Assembly (NCBI GenBank): GCA_949128115.1
Contig: OX421963.1
Span: forward strand, 89,227,602 to 89,291,601
Length of the DNA stretch: 64,000 bases
Direction: 5' to 3'
Source of the DNA: Anaspis maculata
Taxonomy: Eukaryota > Arthropoda > Insecta > Coleoptera > Scraptiidae
The notes beneath the pieces are model-generated. The model saw only the letters and a list, made by a program, of their open reading frames with translations, was not told the origin of the DNA and did not search any database. Below, in pieces: positions 43,218 through 54,132 of the stretch. Position 1 is the first letter of the stretch; each line of letters starts with the position of its first letter. The position numbers were made by a program, and so were the translations under genes.

Positions 43218-43345
43218 CTGGGTAGTGAGCATTTTATTCCATTTCTATTTTCTTTAGTGACCGCCAAAAACCCAACAGCATTAGCGGAGAATCACGAATC
43301 GGTAGAGACGATGTCCTTTATTGACACACAGCAAATTTTCACTTA
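43218..43345 (+). repeat. Inverted duplication, right copy
   Basis: Plus-strand CCTCTGGGTAGTGAGCATT, then CCAACAGCATTAGCGGAGAA and CACAGCAAATTTTCACT match the minus strand at 42845-43008, lacking about 25 internal bases. Confidence 0.65.
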
Positions 43346-43944
43346 CGTGTCACGTTGTACATTAACTGCGTTTCCATGGAGAATGGAAATCGATTCGAAA
43401 ACGGTATCGGGATTGAATACGAAAGTGTTCACATGAGTCGAGTGGTTCGAACTCGGTATTCAAATGGATTTGAGTTTTGTTTACATAATAGGGCAATTGC
43501 ATGACGTTGGTTCAGCGTGTCGCCACTTATTGGTGGCTTTGGTTCGGTGACACAGAGCGCTTGCGCCAGATCCAGATTATCGATTAGTTTCGTTTGTTTA
43601 TGTTTTGCAAATTGCCAATAAAAGTCGAGCAACGGCCCATCGCTTCTTCAGGGCTTCATTGGTGGGGAACGTGTGGAATTTTATGCCACTTCTGTTTTGT
43701 TGAATTTTGAGCGCGGTGTGGCACACAACATTTATTTTATAGGGCATTTTTCAGCGTCGACAATATAGAAAGATGAGAAGAGAACTAATGACAGCGGGCA
43801 GTTGGTGTGGCGAGAAAAATTTTAATTTATTCAAGTGCCAAAATCACGCGATTGATAGTTATGACAAACGATTTGGCGATCTGCAATACCAATTGATAAA
43901 CCTTAAGTCCCCAGGTGGCAAACGGCAAACGCTCCCTACATGCA
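43346..43944. other. No gene recognised
   Basis: Anonymous sequence up to the GATA-repeat tail of the next retrotransposon. Confidence 0.4.
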
Positions 43945-44155
43945 ATAGATAGATAGATAGATAGATAGATTCGTTTTATTTGTTCAGTACAAGGTACATA
44001 TATGGCCGCAAAGGCATTGAACATGTCAGGAAAAGCAATGAAAAGAAAATATAAATAAAAATAACAAGCAATAAAATATGAAGATAATTAACAATGATAA
44101 CAAAATAGAACGTATACACATTGTAGAACAGTTACACAAACACAGGAATAAAATT

Positions 44156-45406
44156 TCACACGTTAAAATTGGTATCCTGCAGGAACTCGTCCAATGTGTA
44201 GTAACATTTTTTCAATAAAACTTTTTTCAGTACACTTTTCATTTTACATAAAGGCAAATCACGTATGACTCCTGGAATTGAATTGAAAATCTTTATTATC
44301 ATATGCTCCACATTTTTCTGTAGGTATGCGTAATTACATCTTATACAAAGTAAGTTGTCCTTATTACGGGTGTAGTGGGAATGAGAGCCATCAGTGAATA
44401 GATCAGAATTTTTTCTCACAAACACTGCACATTCAAAGATGTATACACATGGCAGGGTAAGTATCTGCATTTCTATAAAATGTTGTTTACAACTATCTGT
44501 ATAATTAAGTCCTAGTACATTCCGAATACACTTTTTCTGCAATCTGAAGACACGGATGAAATCTTTCGATCTTCCCCAAAAAATGATCTCGTAACTCAAG
44601 CGGGAGTGGATATGTGCATGGTAAGCTGTTATGGAGGTATGTCTATCTACAAATATACTAATCATTCTCAGCGCATAAGCATATTTTCCTATTTTAGAAG
44701 AGATGCAATCTATATGGTGCGTCCAGTCCAGCCTGGAGTCCAAACCAATACCCAGGAAGTCAATATTACTTTTGCACTCAATAAAATTACCGTTATATGG
44801 AACAATTAGCCTGTCTTCAGATTTCTGATAGTTGAACTCCAACATTTGAGTTTTACTTACATTCAGGGACAAATTATTTTTTTGGAACCATTCCTCCAAC
44901 GTGCTGATTGCAGTGCCTATCTTTTGTTTTATGAGATCATTACCTTTCGTGGTACTCACGACTAAGGATGTATCATCCGCGAATTGCAGGATCCTTTCTT
45001 CAAGTATTGATGGTAAGTCATTAGTATATAAAATGTAGAGCAAAGGGCCGAGAATTGATCCTTGGGGTACACCTCTGACAATTTTCATGATTTTTGATTT
45101 CACCCAATGTCCATCAGCCATTCCCTCTGCAACATATTGAGTCCTATCCGACAAATAACTAGAGACCAACTTCAACGCCATTCCCCTGATCTCATAACAT
45201 TCAATTTTTTTCAGCAATATGTCATGTTCCACACTATCAAACGCCTTTGATAGATCTAGGCAAACCGCCACCACCTTTTCATCACTGTTGAGAGAATGCA
45301 GAGCTTCAATAAGTGCCATATAAATATATTGACCTAATCGTTGACCTGCCCTTTCTAAACCCATTTTGATTATCGTGTATGATTTTTTCCTTTTCCAAGA
45401 AGCCAA
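44156..45406 (-). pseudogene. CR1-type ORF2, reverse transcriptase half
   Basis: The 3' part of ORF2 after a frameshift. It begins in frame at about YIYMALIEALHSLNSDEKVV and carries VCLDLSKAFDSVEHDILL (catalytic Asp), GVPQGSILGPLLYILYTNDL and the active-site QFADDTSLVV, then the C-terminal region YHAHIHSRLSYEIIFWGRS and LQKKCIRNVLGLN of CR1/Jockey elements. It ends at FLQDTNFNV. Together with the 45306-47420 block it makes one ORF2. Confidence 0.9.
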
Positions 45407-47420
45407 TCAATCTGTTGGCAATTACTTTTTCAAACACTTTACTGAAGTTGTTTAGGATGGCGATCGGTCTGTAATTATTTACGTTCTTTTTCTCTCCTTT
45501 TTTATGAACAGGCTTGATTTTTGCACATTTCAGCCTTTGGGGGAGGTCTCCTGTTTGCAGAGTCACGTTTACTATATGGGTTAGAGGCTTTGCTACATAA
45601 GACGCAATGGATTTCATCAATTTTATTGGAATTTCGTCTTCACCAACCGCGTTCGTATTTTTTAGTGATTTGATGACAGCACAAATCTCCTCCTCTGTTA
45701 CTGGAAATAAGAAAACAGATTTACCGTGTCGATCAATCTTACTCTGACTTTGCCCAGTTGTAATCTTTGGGCAGATATTTATAAAGTGTTCATTGACTTT
45801 GTCTAGAACTGACTCGGCGATTTTTACATTTTCATTTATTTCCATATTTTTGAGGATTGATTGTTTTGACTTTGTTCTTCCTGTGTGTTGATCTATTAGA
45901 CTCCAAATAGCTTTGCCTTTGTTTTTTGAGCTATTCAAATATTCTTTATTTTTGATCTTTTTTGCCTCTACTATTACAATTTTTAATATGCTACAGTATT
46001 TTCTATAGTATTGGTCGGCTATTAGTCCCTTATTCTTCAAAATATATAACTTTCGTTTGTTCCTACATGATACCCTAATACAAGCAGTTATCCACGAGTT
46101 GTTACTGGTATTCTTTTTTCTTGCTTTTTTAACAAAAATTATTCCCATTAAATGGGAAAGTTTTGAAAGGAATAGTTCATAAGCTTTGTCACTATTCTGA
46201 ACACTACATACATCCTCCCATGAGAAGCGTGAAATTTCCCAAGCGAATTCATTCATCTTACCCTCTGAATATACACGGATACAAGGCTCTTTACAATTTA
46301 CTATAGGGGTGTTATCTAAGCTTAGTGTTATTGTTTGACCGTAGTGGTCTGATATAGCGGTATTTACGACGCTTCCTTGCAAGTTACTATCATAGTTAAC
46401 AAAAATATTGTCAATGAGTGACGCTGAAAGCCTAGTCACTCTTGTAGGTTCAGTTATTGTTTGTGTTAGATTGTGCTGCATCAAAATATCCTTAAAACTG
46501 CTAACATTCTGATTTTCTTTCATTAAGAAAATGTTAAAATCACCGCAAACAATTATTTTGTATTTGGTGAACTTTTTTTCAATCTTATCTAAAACGTTAT
46601 TTAGCTGTTCAAAAAACTTATCGATAGCACCAAGCGGCGACCTATAAACTCCCACAATCACTACTTTGTTTACCTCGTCAACCGCACAAGCACACTCGGC
46701 CCCGTAGTCCTTGCAACATTGTTCAATATCGTAACTTTTCATGTCGTGTTCCAGGTCTTCTGAAGCATAAATACAGCAACCCCCACGAGCCCCGGAAGAA
46801 CGTGCGTAGTGGGCAACGAGACGGTATCCAACGATATGGAGGGACTCCAGCTCTCTTGCAGTGCACCAGTGCTCAGTGAAGCAGAGCACTTTTGGACGAT
46901 GCAACAGCTCACCAGCGACAAGTTCAACATACAGTGTCTTGTTCCTTAGCGATTGAACATTTTGGTGCAGCAAATAATAAAGTGTACTTTTCTTTACGAT
47001 TTTGGGTTGTTTGTGTATAAAGTCCTGATGAGGCGGAGTCCCATTTAGTGAAATCCCATCCATCGCGCCCTTGTTTCCACTCTCGTAGTCTTCCATCTCA
47101 GTTGATTCAACCTCCAGTGTCCCGTCCCGCCGTGTCTGTATATTTTGATCGAGATTTTGATGCAATAAATATACTTCATTGTTTTGTGAGTGATGTGCTG
47201 TCCTATATTCATTTGCGTTCGTCCCCGTCTGCTGAGAATGAATTTCACCATTGTCAGTGTTTCCTAAGTGCATTATTGTGGTTGCATTGGTGTTTCGTTT
47301 ACTGGCAGCAACTGCATCGTTGTAGGCGCAGATCGGAATCAGAGAAACTATTTTCTTAGATCGGCCGTTTGGATTCGATGAAAATCCTTGTACTCGCGGA
47401 TTATAGTGTTGATAGGCCAC
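45306..47420 (-). pseudogene. CR1-type ORF2, endonuclease and start of reverse transcriptase
   Basis: 704 open codons. The first 150 residues form a poorly conserved leader overlapping ORF1 by about 70 bases. The AP endonuclease follows with LHQNVQSLRNK, LCFTEHWC, VIVGVYRSPLG, KIIVCGDFNIFL and ISDHYGQ. RT begins with AKIKPVHKKGEKKNVNNYRP and FRKGRSTIRS. The frame is lost in the AT-rich TATATTTATAT (about 45318-45330), a likely single-base slip, and resumes in the next block. Confidence 0.9.
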
Positions 47421-48259
47421 AGCCCCTCGTTGAAAACTTCACTTGACCGCGATTCGGGAACTGCTATTTTGAATGCTGCAATGGTCTTTGATCTTATCTC
47501 AAGTCTACTACATTCGCTCACCTCACACTCGTTCTTTTTCAAATAGTTAATCACGTCGTCTTGTGTTGTGTTTGGGTGTAATCTTGATACAAAAAACCAT
47601 TTGCGTCTCTCGATGCCTGTCAGAGTTGAATCTCTTTTTGTTCCATTCATCGTTCGCCTTCCATTCTTTACAACCTGGAATCCGTTCACGTCCTGACTCT
47701 GCTCCGAAGAGGGGAGAGGGCTGTCACTGTTGGGCTTTTCCTTTACTTCTTCATCTGTTTGTTTTGGTATCTTCTGTTTAGCGGTTCGTTTCCCGCCATT
47801 TGATTTGCCCTTGCTGGTAGTCGCAGAGCCATCTTTCGGTTCTTTTGCATTAGTTGCAGATCTAGTCTTCATGGCATAGGTTTCTATCTCGGCTGTTGAG
47901 GTGGTGGTTTGGGTTGTGGTTATGTTGTTCACCCTCGCGTTTAATTCTTTCAGGCTCTCAGCCTGCTCCTCAAACCTCTTCTCCTGTTCCCTCCGATGCT
48001 GTGTCTGGTTCCTGACCTCCCCCTCGAGGCTCCTCAAAACCGTCAGCACCTCCTCAATTGTTGTGGGTTTGTTTATCTTGCTGCAGCAGTGATCGCAGTA
48101 CTATTTCAAGTTTTCCGAGTTTTCCATCATAAACTTGAGTTCGGATGGCGTATATTTTCCACAGCTGTGGTGTAAGCCGTTGGTTTCACATTTACTGCAC
48201 TTAATATAGCGTTCACTTTGAGCGATACTCGTTTTGCACTGTGTACATAGCGGCGCCAT
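47348..48259 (-). pseudogene. CR1-type ORF1 with PHD-like zinc finger, one in-frame stop
   Basis: From the ATG at 48259 the frame reads MAPLCTQCKTSIAQ, then IKCSKCETNGLHHSCGKYTP. The ligand pattern C5-x2-C8, C21-x2-C24, H30-x2-C33 and C55-x2-C58 (YCDHCC) is that of a PHD finger. A single TAG at codon 53 separates the last ligand pair. A coiled-coil-like stretch follows (EGEVRNQTQHRREQEKRFEE), then a basic, low-complexity middle and an RRM-like or esterase-free C-terminal part (KWFFVSRLHPNTTQDDVINY). Such PHD-bearing ORF1 proteins occur in CR1-group elements and bind element RNA. The frame overlaps the start of ORF2. Confidence 0.8.
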
Positions 48260-49440
48260 GTTGAACAGTCACACAATGGCCCTATTTGTCACGTAAGTCT
48301 AACCCTAACCTAAAACTATCCCAACCTAACGTATCACAGAAAGTGCAAGTACTCTGCAAACTGCAAGTGTGCAGAAGACCAAGACAGAAGTGCAGACAGC
48401 AGGTGAAAGTATAGAGCAAGCGGTACACCAGGATCATTAAGAAAAAGTGGCATCAAGAAAATCATTATTATACCCTAATTTCATTGACGTAGGTAGGGCT
48501 TTTTTAGGAACTGGCGTCTTTGAAAGAAAACTCAGTAGGTACCTACATAACATATCACGCGAAACCTTGATTGTTTCCTGATTACACTAAGCGATATTTT
48601 CGGGCATCAGTGTCCGTGTTCAGCTGTCTAAACATCTCAGATTTAAAGAATAAAATGCAAGCGAAAATCGTGAGCAAATGTTGGCGCAGCCAGACACTCT
48701 GCGAGGAACATTGGCAATTTTCCGCCATGCCCAGCAGCATATGGTTGCACCTGATGCCGCACCGGTACACGCGGGTGTGATGGTGGCGATGGTGTGGTGT
48801 GAGACACGGGGGCGAAGGGCGAGAAAAAGAAAAATAGTGCGGCGGGGTCCGAGAAAATGCAATGTTCACACGTCGTTGGTTCGCATTAAATATTCTAATG
48901 GCGTGCGTCTCAATCGGTGGAAAAGTCAGCCGAGCAGACAGCCCGGAATTGACCGGAGTACGTGCGATAAGAAAAGGGGCCCGGAGTTTCCGGAACAGTG
49001 GCGTGCAGGACTCGGCAGACGGCAGGCAGGACCGTGTGTGTGCCATTAGTCCCTGGCCTTTTCCATCGTGACCCTGGAGCGATTCGGGGGGCCGTAATCA
49101 AGGTGCTTGTGCACGGCATCACACCGTACATTACAGATCCGGTCATCAGGTGGGGCAGATAAGCCCGATGTGCTTACACTGTTGCACGCGTCTAAAGCAA
49201 ATATTGTATTAGAGAAAGGAAAATAACTGATCCAATAACTGCGTTTTCCAGAAGAACAAGAATTATGGCGTCACCTCCATTTTATAATATTATAAGAAAG
49301 TTTGAAAAGTCAATTGTTCCATCAAAAGGAAAGAAGTTCTCACATTCCATCGTGTATTGGAAATAATTAAGTGGAATTTGATCCTTTCCAGTTTTTTTTT
49401 GTTTTTTCTCAACCGGTTTTATAACAAGCACTGCGATGTC
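48260..49440. other. Anonymous, mobile-element-poor stretch, partly GC-richer
   Basis: The first part may include the leader of the CR1-type element. At 48640-49150 the sequence looks GC-richer, with overlapping open frames on both strands (for example 48582-49046 minus and 48678-49049 plus) but no recognisable domain. It contains CTAACCCTAACCTAA at 48299-48313, too short to call telomeric. Confidence 0.4.
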
Positions 49441-49990
49441 TATACTTCCCATGGATCGCTGAAGAAACCAAAATACCGTCGTCACATTGTCGTGATGATG
49501 ACAATGTCATCCAAATAGACGAAAACGGACGGTTTCAGTTCGGGGCCCAGGATTCGATCGACGAGCCTCTGACACGTAGTTGGGGCGTTATGCAGCCCAA
49601 AAGGCATCCGCTGGAACTGGAACAGTGAAGGCTGCCATGGGCTTTCGACGACTCTTCGACACAGACCTGTCAATAGGCCGACTTGATAACCAAAGAGAAT
49701 AGTGATACTTTGCACGGCGAAGATTCTCCAGAATGTTGTTGATAAAAGAAAGTGGTTATGCCTATTCATCTCTGTCGGTTACTGCGTTCACCTTCTGGTA
49801 ATCTACGCAGAATCGATACTGGCCAGAGAGCTCCTTCACTCTGACTATTGGGCTCGACCACGGTGATCTTGATGGTTCTACCACTCCCAACATTCTGTCA
49901 AGTTCAGCGTTGATATGTCGCTACAGTGCCGGAGACAACGGATAATACCGCTGATTGAGTCGTTCTACTCCCGCTTTTACCCCATTTTGT
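49440..49990 (-). pseudogene. Third Gypsy remnant, reverse transcriptase
   Basis: The minus strand reads, with frameshifts, VERLNQRYYPLSPA (about 49950), SRSPWSSPIVRVKELSGQYR and FCVDYQKVNAVTDR (49790-49870), then WQPSLFQFQRMPFGLHNAPT and VFVYLDDIVIITTM (49482-49640), which holds the active-site YLDD. This is the RT palm of a Ty3/Gypsy element. The catalytic region between the two blocks is degraded. Protease and RNase H parts were not found nearby. Confidence 0.8.
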
Positions 49991-50485
49991 GTTGAACAAA
50001 TCAGCACATCCAAGAACTGGAGCTGATTCCGAAGAGAACTTATCCAAAAGCGACTGCTACTTGCTTCCTTGGAGGACTTTTCTCTTCGCCTTTGAATTAT
50101 TTTTCAGTAATGTCTTTCGATTCTTCGCCGCCCTCTCTTCATCTTGCTACTTGAGTGCAACCATCTCAGGGGTGTCCGTAATGATCCGCGACGATTCCTT
50201 TTTCCTTCCTTTCTTGTTTTTCAGCCTGTCGAGAGCCTTTGGAAAAGGTCTGATGCATTCAGGGGGGGAGCAAAATATTCTCATTGGGCGGTGTTGCAAG
50301 CATTTACTTCAACATCTCCTCCAGCTTTGTTACTGCCACAGCCTGGTGTAACAAAACGACCTGCTTCTTCGCTCATTGCAGGTAAAGGGCGATTGGTCAC
50401 TGGAGAAACAGAAAATTTTCTTCTGAAAACTTCTGGGAATCATCAAGGTTGATTCCTGCTCTCTGAAAGCCAGTCAAATGATACC
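49991..50485. other. No feature recognised
   Basis: Possibly upstream sequence of the Gypsy remnant; the translations show no motif. Confidence 0.35.
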
Positions 50486-50488
50486 TTA

Positions 50489-51958
50489 TAGTGCAAGCGG
50501 TACACACCTAAAAACACATCGATACTGCATTTTGGAGTGCAGTAACGAGATTTGGTATGGGCATACTTTATACCAAGACAAGCGATTTGACCCGCAGCAC
50601 TCCATATTTTGTCCCTTAGGGGGCCAATGGGGGCCCTCCAAATTTTCAAGATGCAAGAACTTTCACATGACGATCATTGAGTATCGTCATGTATGTCATA
50701 AGTGAAGCTTACGGGTCTATTGAAAATATTTTCATCAATTGTCGTTGTGTCCGATTCATTCTTCACACTTGAAAAAAAAAATCTTTGGCAGAGGTCAAAA
50801 AAACTGTTTTTATTTTTTCTTCTATGCAAGAAGACGATAAATTCATATGTTCTGTTGCGTTCCCAACTAAGTCGCATTCCCTGAACCTAATTCTAAAGAA
50901 ATTTTTCTTGTAATGGTATTTTTCAAAGAAGTGGTGACCTCTTCAGTACCTCTTTTCCAAGAGCATTTTTTTCTATGTCCCCACTGGATATCACTCGTAA
51001 TTTTTGCAGGAATGGAGACCTCGAACTCCTTTCCTGGTGGTCGCGAAGCAACATGACTCTAAAACGCCAAAGAGAGCCCAAAAAAATTTTATTCTGCTGT
51101 GCCGTCCAACTTACGATATTTTGATTTTATAGTAGGAGAGACGCGGACCAGTATTCAATCCAGGCTGCAGGCACAGGCGATTTGGTTTCAACAGAAAATA
51201 TTCTTCCATGACGTGTTTTATTGCAGTACAACAAAACGCAGAGTCATTAGGTGTAAGTAGGTATATTTTCCGGTAGAACTTATTCGCCTAGACTAGATCT
51301 TATTTATTTGCGCGTCTCCCCTACTACAAAATCAACATGCCAAAAATTTGACGGCCCAGCAGAAAAAAAAAGTTTTAGGGCTCTCTTGTATGTTTTGAAG
51401 CCATGTTGCATGGAAATTACTGAGAAAAGAGTTCAAGCTTCTCATATCAGCGAAAATTGACAGTCTTATCCACTAGGAACATTGAAAAAAATGCTGTTGA
51501 AAAAAGTGTCCTGAAGAGGTCACCTCTTCTTGGAAAAATGATATTGCGAAAAAATTGTCTTCATATTTGGGCTTACGGAACGCGATTTAGTTGGGAACGC
51601 AACAAAACATATGAATTTATCGTTTCCTTGCACAGCAGAAAAAATAAAAACAGTTTTTTTGACCTCTGCGGAAGAATATTTTTTTCAAATGTGAAGAATG
51701 AATCGGACACGACGACATTTGATGAAAACATTTTCAATAGACCCGTAAGCTTCACTTATGACATACACGACGATACTCCATGATCATTTTGTGAAAGTTC
51801 TTGCATCTTGAAAATTTGGAGGGCCCCCATTGGCCCCCTAAGGGACGAAATATCGAGTGCTGCGGGTCAAATCGCTTGTCTTGGTATAAAGTACGCCCAT
51901 GCAAAATCTCGTTACTGCACTCCAAAATGCGGTATGCTTCTGCGTACCGCTCCCACTA
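50489..51958. mobile_element. Foldback element 3 (TAG...CTA ends, TSD TTA)
   Basis: A 1470 bp palindrome with arms of about 650 bp (50489-51145 and 51311-51958) around a 165 bp loop. Ends are TAGTGCAAGCGGTAC on the left and the inverse of TAGTGGGAGCGGTAC on the right; further mirrored landmarks are TTTTGGAGTGCAGTAACGAG, GGGCCCCCATTGGCCCCCT and GTAGGAGAGACGCG. The flanking direct repeat is TTA (50486-50488, 51959-51961). It shares CGATTTGACCCGCAG with foldback 2 (50583-50597). Non-coding. Confidence 0.9.
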
Positions 51959-51961
51959 TTA

Positions 51962-52511
51962 GCAAGCTCTGGTAGCGTGTGAATCGTCGCTGTCCGGCCG
52001 GGATTGGTGGCCATCCAGCCGTTGAGAGCAACATTGAAGAAACTTTTGAAGGGCCCGAAAACGGGAAATACAACTGCAGTGAGGCCGAAAGACCACTGTG
52101 ATCACATTTTTTTCTCTGGCATATTGTGATATGACTGTCGTGATTGTCTTTATCAACAAAAGCACTTCTCTCCTTTGTAGGTTTTGTATGTTCGACGAAA
52201 TGCTTGTAAGATTTGAAAAAAGTGTCAGCCGTCATCCAACCCCTTTTGGTTCGGATTAATTCGTTGGTCTCAAACTTCCGAATTTCGCTCAACGTTTGTA
52301 TCTTTTGAAGTCTTCTCAAGATTTCGGCCAATGAGAAGTTTACTACTGTCGAATACGTGGACGTCATCGGTCAAGTTTGGCGAACAATCTTTTCGCAGGG
52401 CTGACTACTGCTATAGTATAACCATTCTGGATTTTATCCAGAATACAACACACGACCGTCTATGATGTTTATGTACAGGCTGAATAGTTTCAATGGTTCA
52501 GAGGATCGATG
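51962..52511. other. No gene recognised
   Basis: A 151-codon minus-strand frame (51912-52367) starts outside and runs into the foldback end. It has no recognisable motif and is not called. Confidence 0.35.
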
Positions 52512-52514
52512 ACC

Positions 52515-54129
52515 TAGCCCAGGCGCCAGGGAGCAAAAATCAGCTCAATAAGGAAATAATTGTTTCCTGGCTGGAAACTAGCTTGAAACGATCTGTGTGG
52601 CTTAGGTTTTGACATACTAATTTCCCCCCTTTCGGAAATGTCGGTGTCATGTCGCCATCATCAACAAGAAGTGCACCAGCGTGGTTTTTGCCGAATATCT
52701 TGATTTTGGGCCATCTGACAGCAAAAGATGTGAGTAGTCATTTTTAAACCAATGAAATTTCCTACGGAATAGTTTTTAAATGACCTTTCTGCGACCTATG
52801 GTTTTTGAGATAGAGCTTCTGGAAGCGAAAGGTATTGTCGTAGAAGCTCTATGGCCACTTGACTCAAAAAACTAAAATGTCGATGTGACAAAAAAATTTA
52901 AAAATGAGATTTCTCGAGAATCCTTCATGCTATAGTTGCGGTGATGGTCTTAAACTCTTTCTTTTGAACCGTTGATTACGAATATAGAATAGTCAAAAAC
53001 GTCACATTGTACATATACAGGGTGTACTGAGGGAATCAAGTCAGATCAGAAAAATTTTACATATTTCTTCGATTTAGCCTATATGCGACACTCTAAGCAC
53101 TTAACACGAGTCCAATATCAATATGGATTTGCTCTATAAGATTCACTTAATACACTAAAGAACTGGTCAGCTAACAGCTTTACTGTGAAATGTTTTGAAG
53201 GCCCTCTGAAATCATCAGAATATTAAAAATTTACAGTACCAAGGAATGTATATAACAGTATATTATATACCAAGGGAACAAAGTGAATTTTTAATTTGGG
53301 AATTTGGACCCAAAGGGCCATCGAGCAACAAACTTCACCGAAGAAATCAAAAATTCACTTTGGTTCCTTGGTATATAATATACTGTTAGATACATTTCTT
53401 GCTACTGTAAATTTTAATGATTTCAGAGGGCCTTCAAAACATTTTACAGGTAAGCTGTGAGCTGATCATTTTTTTAAGTGTATCAAGTGAAGCTTTTTAA
53501 GTGTATCAAGTGAAGCTTACAGAGCAATGCATATTGATATTGGACTCGCGATAAGTGCTAAGAGTTTCGCATAGGCTAAATCGAGGAAATATGTCAAATT
53601 TCTCTGTTCTGATTTGATTCCCGTAGTACACCCTGTATATGTACAATGTGACGTTTTTGACTTTTCAATATTCGTAATCTACGGTTCAAGAGGAAGAGTT
53701 TAAGACCATCACCGCAACTATAGGATGAAGAATTCTCGAGTAATCTCATTTTGAAATTTTTTTTGTCACATCGACATTTTAGTTATTCGAGTCAAGTGGC
53801 CATGGAGCTTTCACGACAATGACTCTCGCTTCCAGGAGCCCTATCTCAAAGACCATAGGTCGCAAAAAATTGATTGAAAAACCAAATTGTAGGGAATTTT
53901 ATAGGCTTCAAAATGACTCCTTACATCTTTTGCTGTCAGATGACCCAAAATTAAGATATTCGGCAAAAACCACGCTGGTGCACTTCTTGTTGATGATGTC
54001 GACATGACGCCGACATTTCCGAAAGGGGGGAAACTAGTATGTCAAAACCTAAGCTACACAGATCGTTTTAAGCTAGTTTCCAGCCAGGAAACAATTATTT
54101 CCTTATTGTTTTCCCTGGCGCCTGGGCTA
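52515..54129. mobile_element. Foldback element 4 (TAG...CTA ends, TSD ACC)
   Basis: A 1615 bp palindrome with arms of about 785 bp (52515-53298 and 53348-54129) and a loop of about 50 bp. Ends are TAGCCCAGGCGCCAGGGA and its inverse. Mirrored landmarks are TTTCCTGGCTGGAAACTAGC, CATTTCCGAAAGGGGGGAAA (inverse on the left) and ACAGGGTGTACT (53022 and its inverse at about 53630). The flanking direct repeat is ACC (52512-52514, 54130-54132). A short duplicated unit (TTTTTAAGTGTATCAAGTGAAGC) lies in the right arm. Non-coding. Confidence 0.9.
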
Positions 54130-54132
54130 ACC

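Larger units (their letters stand above)
43945..48259 (-). mobile_element. Nearly full-length CR1-type non-LTR retrotransposon with (TATC)n tail
   Basis: Minus-strand element with ORF1 (PHD-type finger and coiled coil), an overlapping ORF2 (AP endonuclease and RT), a 3' untranslated region of about 200 bases and a tetranucleotide tail (GATA on the plus strand, about 43946-43971). Only one stop in ORF1 and one frameshift in ORF2 were seen, so it was active relatively recently. 5' limit: the ORF1 ATG is at 48259 and the untranslated leader beyond it is undefined. Confidence 0.85.

Noticed and set aside
48299..48313. CTAACCCTAACCTAA as telomeric repeat
   Set aside because: Only two or three degenerate units, and arthropod telomeres are usually TTAGG.
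48582..49146. 154- and 123-codon frames on opposite strands
   Set aside because: They overlap each other, have no recognisable motif and lie in GC-richer sequence where stops are rarer.
51912..52367. 151-codon minus-strand frame as a gene
   Set aside because: It crosses the end of foldback 3 and has no motif.
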